A DNA stretch of 64,000 nt from Isoetes taiwanensis (taxonomy: Eukaryota; Streptophyta; Lycopodiopsida; Isoetales; Isoetaceae), in contig JAJEKV010000817.1 of assembly GCA_021234155.1 (NCBI GenBank), forward strand, positions 1 through 64,000, written 5' to 3'. Below are positions 10,331 through 23,500 of the stretch, piece by piece. The notes under the pieces are model-generated. The model searched no databases and was not told the DNA's origin. It was given only the letters and a program-made list of their open reading frames with translations. Made by a program: the position numbers and the translations under genes. Position 1 is the stretch's first letter, and the number at the start of each line of letters is the position of its first letter.

Positions 10331-13300
10331 TCTGCGGGTTGTTTAACTTGAAATTTTGGATTGTATTGCGTAGTTTCTATTTTTACTTGCTGAGTAGGGT
10401 CCTTGCAGCAATGCTAGGCGCCCTACTCAGCCTAGCATTTGCTCACAAAATCCGGACCCTCCTCGCATGCGGCAGGAGGTAGATTTAATTTTTGAAGGGT
10501 CGGCTTCACACACTCCGTCATACAAATGATTTTTTTGAAAAAATTTTTAGGTTGGTTCTAGAGTGATATAAGGCTCTGCAACTTGGATTTCGGACATCAT
10601 TATGTAACTGACCTCTGTGTCTAGTGGATGACTTACTCCAGTATAATGTAAATGGTAATTTGTTTTAGTCTGCACCAGTATACATGACCCTATTCACCTG
10701 ATCAGACTTTAGAGGATATATTGTGTTCCCTTAAAGCTTACATATATGGACACTCTTAGCTTTGTTTTTAAGCGACCATTCTTGGTGGCAAAGCGGGTTT
10801 TACTAGTATCTGGGCCGATAATTAGCATATTTATTTGGTCCCTTGTGCCCGAGACCAGCCATTTCTTATTGCATCCCTTCTCACTATACTTGTGACATTC
10901 AACGGACTAAGGGTCTTCATGCGACCATATAAAGGGATTGGACCACCGGGCAATTATGCAACACTTGGTTTTCTTAGATGGTATAAATAATTAATTGTTT
11001 TTTGATCTTCTCAAATTTGCTTCCAGCTTGGCATTGGCCAAGATATGGCAACCATGGAACAGAGGTTCCATTATACCTTGGACCTTGGGGTCACTTGGAG
11101 TGTTGACCCATTCACATAAACATTTTTTAATAATATAGCAGCCCTCATTAAGATGGTTTTTAGAGAGATGGATCAGGGTAACCTTTTTACTGGTTCAGTA
11201 TGGTCCTGATGATGTTTTAGGGTCTACACGTATCAGAGACCCCTAGAACAAGGTTTCCGGGACAAGGTTTGTTCTATTACCCCATTATCCTTTATAATAA
11301 ATATACCTTGTAGAACACATACTATTTTAAGTTGAAATATATGTGGATGAAATGTGGAAAACTAAATACATAAAGTGGATACTCACGAGTTAATGTGGGA
11401 TGCTTAACATTAATAACATGGTTTTGAGCGGGAAGAAAGCTAATCTAGTATTAATGGAGAATAAGCCCTAAAAAAGTGGACGGGCTTGTGATATTGAAGC
11501 GCCATCTTGGTCTTTGTGTTAAACTTTGGTCCTCGGATTACGTGACTTCTAGCAACAGTATGGGACCTAAAAAGGGGTCGAGCCGGACCGCTTGGAGCAA
11601 AAAAAGCGTAGAGCAAAGGGCCTACAGCTTGTGCAAAAAGTAGTCTCCCACAGCCAAGCCAGAAATCTTCAAGCTGCCAACATCTTCAAAAGATGTCTGA
11701 TTAGAAATGCTACTATGCGGGCAGCGGGCTTGGATAATAATGAACCAGTTTACAACAACCCAGCTGTGGCTAACCTTGATCCGGATCTGGAGGCTTATGA
11801 TAACCCTGGAGACGAACAAAATGAGGTTAATGTGTCTTTCAGTTGTTGAATCGCTGTAGGAGGCTAAATATTATTTCCTTCAAGGTATTTTCCTTCAAAT
11901 CATGATTCATGCATGCCAACAGCGGCAGGACTTATACATACAGTGCTGCCTGAGCTTAAATAGGGTTTGATTGTGACTATGGCTACATAAGATCAATGTA
12001 ACATGGTCTATATTCTTAAACATTTAATGTCTTTAGATACTCTGAATTAAATAGTCGCCAGCACAGATTAAATTAATTTATGCAAAAGGTTGGATACAAG
12101 CGGTTTCAGATCTATATCTATTAACTTTATGGACAGAAACATCTTGCTTTTCATTGACACTGGAGAAATCGACCTGTGATATAAGTTTAACAGTCAAATA
12201 TGAACACATTGCATGGCTGATATTATGCTGGCACATAAACTGATCTACTCAGCACTCTTATAGTATGTGTCTTTCTTTAAAGGATTCTACTTTGTTCACA
12301 CTGCTTTATCCTAGAGATACAGGTTGATATCTGATCTCTGCATGGCAAATGATTATGTATTCTCATGTTGCTTAAACATAAAGGAAACGGATAATAACAG
12401 GGTTTGTTTTTGCTTACCTGACGGCTGCTTCATACTTACCCTTATCAGGCTAACGTGTGATTGATTTGGCTGCAGGTAACACGACAAACCTACCTTTGTT
12501 GTTTTTGAGCTTAGCAAAATGGTGGAATTTTTCGAAATATGGGGCAGATCAGATAGTCTGCGCCTTGAAACTCTACACGTTATTATGATGATTATTTAAA
12601 TCTCTTTACACGGTAGACGTTTTTGAAATGGTGAGTACTTGAAAATACACTGTTACAGGCTTTTCTACATGGTATATTATCTTTATCTTGGCTGGAACAT
12701 CTAGATATTTTTCTATATCTACTGGAACTTTGGTTTGTATCAAAATATAAAAAATAAAAAAGCTAAAAACAATGTTGAAAACATGGTTTTCGTCTTAATA
12801 GATCATTGCAGTTATATCTGTGGATGTTCACATTATACCGTCTCATGTTTCTTGCTCCAGTTACTGAATTGACCTTTGTCATTGAGAAACATGTACTAGT
12901 CACTTTCTGCTGCTGATTTAGCATGGTTCGTTCATGACTTAATATTCTACATGTTCCAGATATATGAATATCCACTTAGGCAGCTTATGAATGATTCTTT
13001 GTTTATTCTCGATGACGGTTGAACAAGTACTTAGTGATTGTTGGTCCAGCGTTTGTTGTTTCACTCTCTACATAATATGATGTTTAGTTACGGAATATGC
13101 ATAAACAGGATAATACAACCATACAAAGGGAACATGCACTTTGAGGTTTGATTTTTCAGCCTCCTTGTTCGTGACACCAATGTATGTTGTATTCATATCC
13201 GTTTATCTTAGTAAAATTCGAGCTGGTCTGGAAATGGTGTTGGGGTTTTGGGGTTTGATATTTCAGCTCCCTACCCTGCACACCATTTATTGAACGTAAA

Positions 13301-13531
13301 TTAAGTTTGATTTGAGCTGTGTTGCCTCTGTTTACACTTATACCAGTTTTAAGATATGGGCCTGGATATTACCAGGGCAGACAACCTCTCAATGCTAGGG
13401 GTAATATACCTCACCATATGTGTGTGCCAGATGAAGGGCGTGGGCCTGGTTTAAACCAGGACAGACAAATTCTCAATTTCTAACTAGGTTTAGTTCTTGA
13501 AGTATAGTATTTGCTAGATTAGACCCTAGCA
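9324..13531. repeat. Block B, copy B1
   Basis: A 4208-bp unit, from AGTATTTTGTAAAATTTTTT to AGACCCTAGCA, repeated head-to-tail at 13532-17742. Its two coding-like regions (about 9760-10330 and 11560-11849) are more broken here than in B2: for example ATAGGCTCGGTATGGCCG replaces ATAGGCTCTCAGCTGTAGCC. No terminal inverted repeats or target duplication are visible; the unit edges lie in an AT-rich microhomology (ATTTTGTAAAAATTTTT). Confidence 0.9.
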
Positions 13532-13900
13532 AGTATTTTGTAAAAATTTTTATGAAGCTTCTGTTTTTCCGTTCGAGGACGGATAACCCATGCTCCTGGC
13601 TTTACTGTTATTGCTTTTGATTATGAACATGACACTCATAATTAAAATACTTAGATGTGGTCCTTGGCTTTATTAATTTTACTTTCCTATGTAATCATGT
13701 TAGTTCTGAGGAACATAGATGGATATGGGGCCAAATACTTGACCTCCGTCCGTATATGTGTAATCTGCTGCATGATTTTATCTATGATCATATCCCTGAT
13801 TATGTTCTATTTTAATTACTTCCTACTTGACAAAATTATCTCAAGGATCTGGTATGTCCACCTTGTTTAAACTGTTGCATGCAGTGGTTTTCGTTGTGGG

Positions 13901-14553
13901 TTGATGGTACAAACCCATACATCTTCCTTTATGCATAGACTAATGATACTATCGGTCTTTTTACAGACATCTAGGTACTCTCACGAACAGGGACATAAGG
14001 AGATTGAAAATCCATGGATTCCTGAAATTAGGATGCATGGCTTTGAAGCTCTTAAATGCCAAGTCCCTAATAGGGCAGTGCAGACAATTATATGCTGCCT
14101 TAATGATGAGTTCATGTTCAAAAAAATCATTGAACTGGAACTTAAAATCACGGAATATAGGCTCTCAGCTGTAGCCGTTCTTGGATTTAATGACTGGCTT
14201 GAGGTACTTATACTCAAGATGAAAAATCATCCAGTAAACTATGACAAAATCATTGAAGATGACAAAATCACCGAAGATATATGGCATGCAACGTCATCTG
14301 CTCTCAAGTAATGCCATGTCTATATGTAAACAGCAACTGCGACAGTGCTGCCACAGATCTGAATAATATCATTTCCCAATTTATCGACAATGGGTTTGAT
14401 AAGAAAACAGTTCTGAGAAATGTCCATAGGATTTTGATTCAAGACTTTCCTGGACTGGCATACGATAGCAAAGATGTCATCAAACATATATACCACAGGT
14501 ACTTTACTTTCATAACACATTTAAAGTCCTTTGCTGTCCTGCAGGTTGTTTAA
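13901..14553 (+). CDS. Block B ORF, related to the N-terminal region of the minus-strand retroelement
   Basis: Two overlapping open frames (13901-14311 and 14281-14553), probably one coding region split by an intron or frameshift. The first contains PNRAVQTIICCLNDEF and AVAVLGFNDWLEV. These align with the minus-strand protein at 41.9-42.1 kb (PNSVVQTILCCIKN and SVVTHLGFSEWL). The second contains LYVNSNCDSAATDLNNIISQ then FIDNGFDKKTV, which resembles the C-terminal tail of the minus-strand reverse transcriptase (MYINSYPRAAAKDIKMIIRC then FNDNGFDLKGI). So B may be an internally deleted relative of that retroelement in the opposite orientation. No catalytic domain is seen. In B1 the same region is frameshifted. 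Confidence 0.45.
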
Positions 14554-15726
14554 CTTGAAATTTTGGATTGTATTGCGTAGTTTCTATTTTTACTTGCTGA
14601 GTAGGGTCCTTGCAGCAATGCTAGGCGCCCTACTCAGCCTAGCATTTGCTCACAAAATCCGGACCCTCCTCGCATGCGGCAGGAGGTAGATTTAATTTTT
14701 GAAGGGTCGGCTTCACACACTCCGTCATACAGATGATTTTTTTGAAAAAATTTTTAGGTTGGTTCTAGAGTGATATAAGGCTCTGCAACTTGGATTTCGG
14801 ACATCATTATGTAACTGACCTCTGTGTCTAGTGGATGACTTACTCCAGTATAATGTAAATGGTAATTTGTTTTAGTCTGCACCAGTATACATGACCCTAT
14901 TCACCTGATCAGACTTTAGAGGATATATTGTGTTCCCTTAAAGCTTACATATATGGACACTCTTAGCTTTGTTTTAAGCGACCATTTTCTTGGTGGCAAA
15001 CTGGGTTTTACTAGTATGATAATTAGCATATTTATTTGGTCCCTTGTGCCCGAGACCAGCCATTTCTTATTGCATCCCTTCTCACTATACTTGTGACATT
15101 CAACAGACTAAGGGTCTTCATGCAGCCATATAAGGGATTGGACCACCAGGCAATTATGCAACACTGGTTTTCTTAGATGGTATAAATAATTAATTGTTTT
15201 TTGATCTTCTCAAATTTGCTTCCAGCTTGGCATTGGCCAAGATATGGCAACCATGGAACAGAGGTTCCATTATACCTTGGACCTTGGGGTCACTTGGAGT
15301 GTTGACCCATTCACATAAACATTTTTTAATAATATAGCAGCCCTCATTAAGATGGTTTTTAGAGAGATGGATCAGGGTAACCTTTTTACTGGTTCAGTAT
15401 GGTCCTGATGATGTTTTAGGGTCTACACGTATCAGAGACCCCTAGAACAAGGTTTCTGGGACAAGGTTTGTTCTGTTACCCCATTATCCTTTATAATAAA
15501 TATACCTTGTAGAACACATACTATTTTAAGTTGAAATATATGTGGATGAAATGTGGAAAACTAAATACATAAAGTGGATACTCACGAGTTAATGTGGGAT
15601 GCTTAACATTAATAACATGGTTTTGAGCGGGAAGAAAGCTAATCTAGTATTAATGGAGAATAAGCCCTAAAAAAGTGGACGGGCTTGTGATATTCAGAAG
15701 CGCCATCTTCAGTGCTGTGTTAAACT

Positions 15727-16050
15727 TTGGTCCTCCGTTCTGTGACTTCTAGCAACAGTATGGGACCTAAAAGGGGTCCAGGCAGACCGCTTGGAGCAAA
15801 AAACGTAAGAGCAAAGGGCCTACCGCTTGTGCAAAGAAGGCCGTCTCCCCCTGGCCAAGCCAGAAATCTTCAAGCTGCCAACATCTTCAAAAGATGTCTG
15901 ATTAGAAATGCTACTATGCGGGCAGCGGGCTTGGATAATAATGAACCAGTTTACAACAACCCAGCTGTGGCTAACCTTGATCCGGATCCGAGGCTTATGA
16001 TAACCCCGAGGGCTAACAAAATGAGGTTAATGTGTCTTTTCGGTTGTTGA
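15727..16050 (+). CDS. Block B short ORF with AT-hook-like basic motif
   Basis: A 107-codon frame with GPKRGPGRPLGAKNVRAKG near the N-terminus; the RGPGRP core resembles an AT-hook (consensus R-G-R-P flanked by K/R). Downstream, ARNLQAANIFKRCLIRNATM and NNEPVYNNPAVANLDPD are shared with B1 (11592-11849), where the first 30 residues are scrambled. No family recognised. It lies in the same orientation as, and 1.2 kb after, the other B ORF, so it could be a downstream exon of the same protein. Confidence 0.4.
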   Translation: MVLRSVTSSNSMGPKRGPGRPLGAKNVRAKGLPLVQRRPSPPGQARNLQAANIFKRCLIRNATMRAAGLDNNEPVYNNPAVANLDPDPRLMITPRANKMRLMCLFGC

Positions 16051-18130
16051 ATCGCTGTAGGAGGCTAAATATTATTTCCTTCAAGGTATTTTCCTTCAAA
16101 TCATGATTCATGCACATGCCAACAAATGGAGGACTTATACATACTGGTCTTTTTGAGCTTAAATAGGGTTTGATTGTGACTATGGCTACATAAGATCAAT
16201 GTAACATGGTCTATATTCTTAAACATTTAATGTCTTTAGATACTCTGAATTAAATAGTCGCCAGCACAGATTAAATTAATTTATGCAAAAGGTTGGATAC
16301 AAGCGGTTTCAGATCTATATCTATTAACTTTATGGACAGAAACATCTTGCTTTTCATTGACACTGGAGAAATCGACCTGTGATATAAGTTTAACAGTCAA
16401 ATATGAACACATTGCATGGCTGATATTATGCTGGCACATAAACTGATCTACTCAGCACTCTTATAGTATGTGTCTTTCTTTAAAGGATTCTACTTTGTTC
16501 ACACTGCTTTATCCTAGAGATACAGGTTGATATCTGATCTCTGCATGGCAAATGATTATGTATTCTCATGTTGCTTAAACATAAAGGAAACGGATAATAA
16601 CTTGTGGTTTGTTTTTGCTTACCCCGACGGCCGCTTCATACTTACCCTTATCGGGGCTAACGTGTGATTGATTTGGTCGCGAGGTAACACGACAAACCTA
16701 CCTTTGTTGTTTTTGAGCTTAGCAAAATGGTGGAATTTTTCGAAATATGGGGCAGATCAGATAGTCTGCGCCTTGAAACTCTACACGTTATTATGATGAT
16801 TATTTAAATCTCTTTACACGGTAGACGTTTTTGAAATGGTGAGTACTTGAAAATACACTGTTACAGGCTTTTCTACATGGTATATTATCTTTATCTTGGC
16901 TGGAACATCTAGATATTTTTCTATATCTCTTTGGAACTTTGGTTTGTATCAAAATATAAAAAATAAAAAGCTAAAACAATGTTGAAAAACATGGTTTTCG
17001 TCTTAATAGATCATTGCAGTTATATCTGTGGATGTTCACATTATACCGTCTCATGTTTCTTGCTCCAGTTACTGAATTGACCTTTGTCATTGAGAAACAT
17101 GTACTAGTCACTTTCTGCTGCTGATTTAGCATGGTTCGTTCATGACTTAATATTCTACATGTTCCAGATATATGAATATCCACTTAGGCAGCTTATGAAT
17201 GATTCTTTGTTTATTTCTCGATCCGGTTGAACAAGTACTTAGTGATTGTTGGTCCAGCGTTTGTTGTTTCACTCTCTACATAATATGATGTTTAGTTACG
17301 GAATATGCATAAACAGGATAATACAACCATACAAAGGGAACATGCACTTTGAGGTTTGATTTTTCAGCCTCCTTGTTCGTGACACCAATGTATGTTGTAT
17401 TCATATCCGTTTATCTTAGTAAAATTCGAGCTGGTCTGGAAATGGTGGCAACAGGGTTTTGGGGTTTGATATTTCAGCTCCCTACCCTGCACACCATTTA
17501 TTGAACGTAAATTAAGTTTGATTTGAGCTGTGTTGCCTCTGTTTACACTTATACCAGTTTTAAGATATGGGCCTGGATATTACCAGGGCAGACAACCTCT
17601 CAATGCTAGGGGTAATATACCTCACCATATGTGTGTGCCAGATGAAGGGCGTGGGCCTGGTTTAAACCAGGACAGACAAATTCTCAATTTCTAACTAGGT
17701 TTAGTTCTTGAAGTATAGTATTTGCTAGATTAGACCCTAGCAAGTATTTTGTAAAAATTTTTTTAATATAACAACCAACACACAACTACCATTAACATTA
17801 ATTATCACAACCATTGGATCCAACACATTTAAATTAAAATCCCCCTTAAACCCCCTTTGGTTTGGGTGCATATTCACACGGGGGGTGACGTAGGGCAGCG
17901 AGAGCCCTTATAATTATATTTTGCACGTACAAAATCAACACCATATAGTATTTTGCTTCAAATCTTATAGTATTTTGCAAATCTTGTTATACAGTATAGC
18001 AAATTTTGTACTTGCATACCCCACAAACGAGGAATTTTACGTACGGTGTAGATTAAGGAATAAGGGGTGAATATGCCTATCCAACAGCTCTCGTACTGTC
18101 AACTATGTGCCAGGCAGTAGAAAACATGCC

Positions 18131-18845
18131 AATAGCATGCCTTAATTAATGTGCTCACGGCTCTCTCTAAAGATTACTGATTAAAAGCATAACATCCCAT
18201 AAAAATCTAGCTTTTAGCAAACATTTTCCAAGCAATTACTTGCAAATGGCCCAAGAACAAAAATCTAGAATCGATAAGCATACCTATCAGTCCACAAATA
18301 CGTAAGCATACCAAGGTTGTGTGAAAGTAAGCTTTTGATCGGCGGCTTACCACGACATGACTCACATCCCTTTCACGGACATACTCAACCAAGCTTTGCT
18401 TTCTTCTTAGATTTCTAAGGAACAGCCAAAAAACCACAGCCAAGAACCATATGTTTCCCGCTCCACACATCCAAAGAAAACCCTACTTCGGTCTGAGAAT
18501 GCCAGACACAGACACGGTTTTTCGGTCTGAGAATGCTCTAACTGGCGGAAGGATGTCCAGAGGCCATGCTTGGTCAATGACAGGATCACTGCAGTTTATA
18601 GCTCCTTCTCTAAAGCAGCGGCCCCAAGAATCGCAACAACGGGAAGAAAAATAATAGCCGATGCCAGGAAGCAAGCAAAAAACCCCTGCTTCTGTAAGAG
18701 AAAATCCATCGAGCACTATAACCCTAAATACGAAATTGTGCTGCATCAAATCTCAACCATACGACAACATATCAAATCCTAGCCGTCCAAATTAGGTCTC
18801 CATTGAAGACCCACGCCAAAACATTATAATAAAGATTAAAAAAAA
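18131..18845. other. Unrecognised stretch between foldback-element arm and retroelement end
   Basis: Small minus-strand frames (18470-18207, 18749-18483) have a basic segment RNLRRKQSLVEYVRERDVSH shared with A1 (6847-6494), but no known domain. It may be genomic sequence next to the retroelement's 3' end. Confidence 0.4.
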
Positions 18846-19094
18846 ACCCCATGAGATTCATTTCCAATGTACTCTTGACCAGCAAAATATCTAATTAGTG
18901 ATGTGAGTATTCTTATGTAGCCATCTTACACGTTTAAACCCCTAGCCTTTACAAATATTTCTGGCCCATGTTAGTCATGTAGAATTATGCCAGCTTTACA
19001 AATCTATACCCCAATAGATTTCCTTATTAAACAACGTATTTTATCAGTTATTTGATCGTGCATTCAAGTTATCAAATACAGATTAATAATGCAA
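18846..19094. repeat. Downstream (3') terminal repeat of the minus-strand retroelement
   Basis: Direct-repeat partner of 49616-49873. On the coding strand it follows the reverse transcriptase and its 3' hairpin (19170-19207). Penelope-like elements are typically bounded by such direct 'pseudo-LTR' repeats, which fits. Confidence 0.6.
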
Positions 19095-20169
19095 TTAAAA
19101 AAACACTTCCTTCTACTGTGGAATGAGGTCATAACTCAGCCTAAAATTTATCATTGTGTGATTGTAGGAGTGGCTAACCCCCACTGCCACAGTAGGGGTT
19201 AGACCACCTCCCATGTTTTTGTGAAAAGCATAAACAAAGAAAATTTAGAAGAATACCTATATCATTATGGTTTCAGAAATTGCAGGATGACTTTGCTGTC
19301 AAATTGCAGACCAAGAAACTCATTTTTATAGACATACTTATATATACACTTGCTCTGATCCCCTTCAGGTCGAATCCATTGTCATTAAAGCACCGTATGA
19401 TCATTTTGATGTCCTTGGCAGCAGCTCTGGGATATGAATTGATGTACATATATGGTAGATTTTGTGAAATGATGGCATTTCTAGCTTAATAATATGGTCT
19501 ACAACTTGAAGCATGTACATATTTGAGAGCCCTAAAGGGTAAGCCGTCTCTTTTATCATACCTAATGGTTCTAGAGATGCCATTAGCTCGGCTAAGAATT
19601 TCTATACTCATATTCAGGAAGTTACCTAGTGCTCCATATCTATTTGTCTGGTCTTCGCTACTTTTCATAATAGTCTCATCTTTAATGCCCAGATATCTCA
19701 TATCATATATCATTGAGTCTCTTTGATATTTAGGAAATGTTTTTCCAAGGAACTTTTTGATAATAGGACAGTTCAGAGCCAATAGATCGTCTGTGTATCT
19801 AAAAATATATTTAAACATTTCACATTCCTTGTATCTTCCTTGTGTTGCTAGATTCGTAATAGGTTTTGCATCAAACCAGGCTAAGTAGATGTTGCACCAG
19901 CAAGGGCTGCATGCAAACCCAATAGGTATGCCACTAACCTGCAGCCATGCCTTTTGCCCTCTCATAATAAAGCAATTTGTGAGCAGCCAGATGTTGGCTC
20001 TTATACAGTCTTCTATAGTTAACAGAAACTAGCATTTGCTCTTTGGGTCTATCTTAAACCATTTGCTATGAATTTTTCCTCACCATCCTATTTGATCCAC
20101 AACTTAATGCTGATTTTTTATGTAGTTCCATACCTCTTTCATAACGAGGGTAATGATTTGACATATACC
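19095..20169 (-). CDS. Penelope-like reverse transcriptase, catalytic and C-terminal part
   Basis: Minus-strand frame 19965-19486 begins AWLQVSGIPIGFACSPCWCN and continues to FRYTDDLLALN: the G-I-P-x-G segment and the Y-x-D-D metal-binding box of a reverse transcriptase (polymerase motifs B and C). It ends IRYDKRDGLPFRALKYVHAS; in the next frame the tail reads MYINSYPRAAAKDIKMIIRC. Reverse transcriptases of this look (VDKATNN upstream, YTDD/YIDD downstream) are not LTR- or L1-type; a Penelope-like element is the best guess, with no endonuclease domain seen. At 20170 the gene is cut by transposon copy 1 and resumes at 33007 on the same strand. Confidence 0.65.
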
Positions 20170-20173
20170 AGTA

Positions 20174-20202
20174 GGGTCTAAGTTAGATATTGGGGTACAA
20201 AA
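20174..20202 (+). repeat. Left terminal inverted repeat, transposon copy 1
   Basis: 29 nt, perfect inverse of 32974-33002; preceded by AGTA. Ends TGGGGTACAAAA. The same terminus plus AGTA is at 8452-8484 in duplicate A1. Confidence 0.95.
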
Positions 20203-20500
20203 GCACCTGTCCAGACGCGCTGCTTTTCGTGCTTGGTCCGCTGTGCTTGGAGGTGCTTGGAGAGCGGGAACGCGATGATCCGTTTTTAGCAAATTGCTTC
20301 CGGATCGATGACATGGCTACCCGCAAAATCAAATCCGGTACAGAATCAATTTGGCGGGGTGGTTGTGAGATGGCGTGGAGAGTGAATAGGATTTGGCTAT
20401 GGCGGGAAGCATGATCCGGTGTTGTACCCTCAACGTAATTTTCTTTGTGCAAAAGACGGTTTCTCTGTACAACACAATTCTCTGTACAACACGATTCTAA

Positions 20501-23500
20501 ATGGATCAATCAGCATCAGATTTAGATGAAGAAAAGCGACTTCAAATTTTCCGGGAAATTCAAGCCGAGAGAAGAAGGCAGGGAGAAAGAAAATATCCAG
20601 CCTCAAGTTGACAGCGGCTTGAGTGCGAGAAGGCTTCAAGAATTGTCCAAGAGTTTGGACGATTATTTCAATAATGTCACAAAGCCTTTGAAAGAAGGGG
20701 ATAAGGCACTGGTGGTGCACAGATTTGTGAAGAGAGTGAAGAAGAAATTGCCACTGGAGGTGGATTTTGTTGATCATGATCAAAGCAAGATCATGAAGAA
20801 TGTAATTAGAAATGTTCAAGAGACACTTCACCAAAACAAAAGAAACTAAGGAAGACAGATATAATGCAAGCAAGAAAGTCCACATTGCAAATGGTATCTT
20901 CAAGAGCAAACAAAACCAACCAGTCTGCAGTTGCACGCCTCCTTCATGTATCAAGAAAATCTGTTATTGCAGCAACCAGAAGAAGAGTAATGGCAGAACA
21001 AGAATGTGGTCCGTGGTCAATGTTTTCAAGGAAAAAGAGATCAGATGCAATAACTGATGAGGTTAAGAATTCTGTTTACAAGTTCTGGACAGAAAACACA
21101 AGAGTCTCACCATACAGGAAGCATGTGAGAAAGTTTGTTACAAAAGATGGTGAAAAATTGATCATCCAATACAACTGCTTGAAATTTCTCAAGTAATTAT
21201 TATGCTTTATATATTTTTACCGCTTTGTTACGCTTTTACTATATTCTTTGCTTTTAATTTTTTTTGGAACTCTGTATTTCTGCTTTGTTTATAGTTGCAA
21301 TTTTACATGGCCTTCAAAAAGGAATTCAATAAAATGAAGATTTCACAGCGCACATTTGTGAGGCGTTTAAAAGAAAGAGAGACCTGTTGCTGCCAATATC
21401 ACATGCACTTTGAGTATGTGATGCAAGCACTCAACAAAATCAGAATAGATCCAAATGGGGTGCACAAAGAATGCAATTGTAATTGTGTTGTTTGTGGTGA
21501 TGGTAACTTCTGTAGTGCCAAGAACCATATTTATAAATCCACTAGTGATTTTTGAAGAATGGCACAAACATCAATGTCTGCAGTTGGCATGCAAAGATTG
21601 TGGGCTGAAAAGGTACTCTTAAGTTTGTCTCTTCAATGTTATGATGTTTAAAGATATTTACGCCAAAGAACTTTAATTGTGGTGTTATAAACAGGTTTGC
21701 TTTTTGTCCTAAGGAGAAGATGGAAACTGATTACAAGGTGGAGTGGAAACAGTTTGAAAAGGTATTCTGTTTGACTTAATTAAATTGTGCTCGTGTGACA
21801 AGCTTTTTAAACAAACCGCAAACCCACGTAAATGTTCATGGTCCGAAATCAGCAAGAAGTTGGATACACGAAGGAGACTACCAAGAAAAAATGGGAGGGA
21901 GGAAACCAAAGCAAAAAAGTAACAAGACTTGCATACAAGAACGAGAGTCCTCCCCCCCAGTTCATGAAGCATGCCTCCAAGACAATGGTACAATTTGTCA
22001 CACACAATTATGTGGCATTTGGCGAGCAAAGCAATTCGGGACGTGTTTGGATACCTTTCACGAAGATGCAATTGTCTCAGAATTGACTTTGCTGAAAATT
22101 ACAGATTTTAAAATTGAGAGGGAGGCACAATCTTGCCATCGGCACGGACCAGGCCTCAATCCCTGGTTCATATCACATATAGACATGCAACCCAAGCTGA
22201 GATAGAGGAGATGGAAGTTAAAGAGGCAGAGCAAAGAGAAGCAGAGCGGGATAAGTTGAAAAGAAAGAAGAAGACAAATCAAGAGACTATCAGCACTAAT
22301 CAGAGGAGAATTATAAAGGAAGTGCAATTTTATATTTCAGATACAGGGAGCATAGCACTGAGTTTGTACATCATTGCTTGAAAGTACATGCTGACTGGCT
22401 TAGAGCACAGAACATTGAGTACAAGAAACATATTTTTTGGAGTGATGGTTGCATATCCCAGTTTAAAGGAGCAAGGCCTTTCTGGTATTTAGGAAGAACT
22501 ATGTGTGTAGTGAAAGAATTGAGTATGAGTGGAATTTCTTTGCCAGTTCTCATGGCAAAGGAGAACATGATGGACAAGGTGCAATATTGAAAAGGGTTTT
22601 GGCAAGAGAGCAATTGAAGTATGAGTCCCGAAATTGAGCGCCAAAGACATTGTTTCCATTTCATGAATCTGGTACATGATGAACAATCCACCGCACTCCC
22701 TCATATAAGAAGGTAAATTCTTGTTTTTCTTAGATTTTTCTTAGATTTGAAGTTGCATGAATCTGTTTTATATTGCAGGTTCTTTTGGCATATTGATCCC
22801 CAAAGTGTAGACAAATCTGAAAGGAAGGAGTGGAAAACACTATGTGGGAGCTCTAAACTTCATTGCATGAATCTTGTCGAGGGTGGATGTTTCTTGGCGC
22901 AGCCCTTAGCGCCTGCGGCTAGGGCGGCAAGCAGAGGAAGGAGGCCGCCTCCTCCTCTCTCTTCCGGCAATCGCTGCAGACCTTCTTGCGATGATCAAAG
23001 ACCAAACCGGGTGCTAGTGGGTTTGGTTTTTGCTCGTGACGATTTTGCCTTCAAAGAATTTGCGGATCGATTTTGAAGCCTTCCAAAGTGGTCTTTTGAT
23101 TAGTGGTAAGCCACTAACGTGGCATTTTTGCTCTCAATCTTTAGAAGAATGATGATTTATATCACACCTAAAGGGCGTGAGAGTCTATAAGGTGGAGCCA
23201 AATTTAAGCGTAATCTTTAAAGAAAGCAAAATTTTAGGGTCTTTTCTACGGGCGGTCTTTCTAGTTGGATTTTGGATCATTTGTTTTTTTCCTCCTCTTG
23301 CTCTTTCTTTGCTAGCGTAAAGATCCGGAGGTGTTTTTCTTGGAAGAAGTTGAGTAAATTCTTGATCTCGACATGCTTTATAAATGTATCGTTGGGTTAT
23401 TTGAGATTGCCGCTTAGGGATCTATTGTGCCAGCCGATGCTTCCATATCAAGACCGCATATCATGAGCCGATTTTAGGGAGAGTTTCGTATCGGGCCGTG

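Larger units (their letters stand above)
13532..17742. repeat. Block B, copy B2
   Basis: Second tandem copy of the B unit. It is followed by about 20 bp of a third unit (AGTATTTTGTAAAAATTT) before block A2 starts within a T-run. In most places B2 keeps the longer ORFs; at 16620-16685 it is the odd one (CCCCGACGGCCGC against CCTGACGGCTGC in B1), so neither copy is uniformly the better one. Confidence 0.9.
17757..21049. repeat. Large repeat block A, copy A2
   Basis: Second copy of block A in the same orientation. Unlike A1 it continues without a break into the remainder of transposon copy 1 and keeps open frames for the reverse transcriptase (159 codons at 19486-19965), so it is the better copy. 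It starts in the arm of a foldback-type element (17757-18130; right arm missing). Confidence 0.9.
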
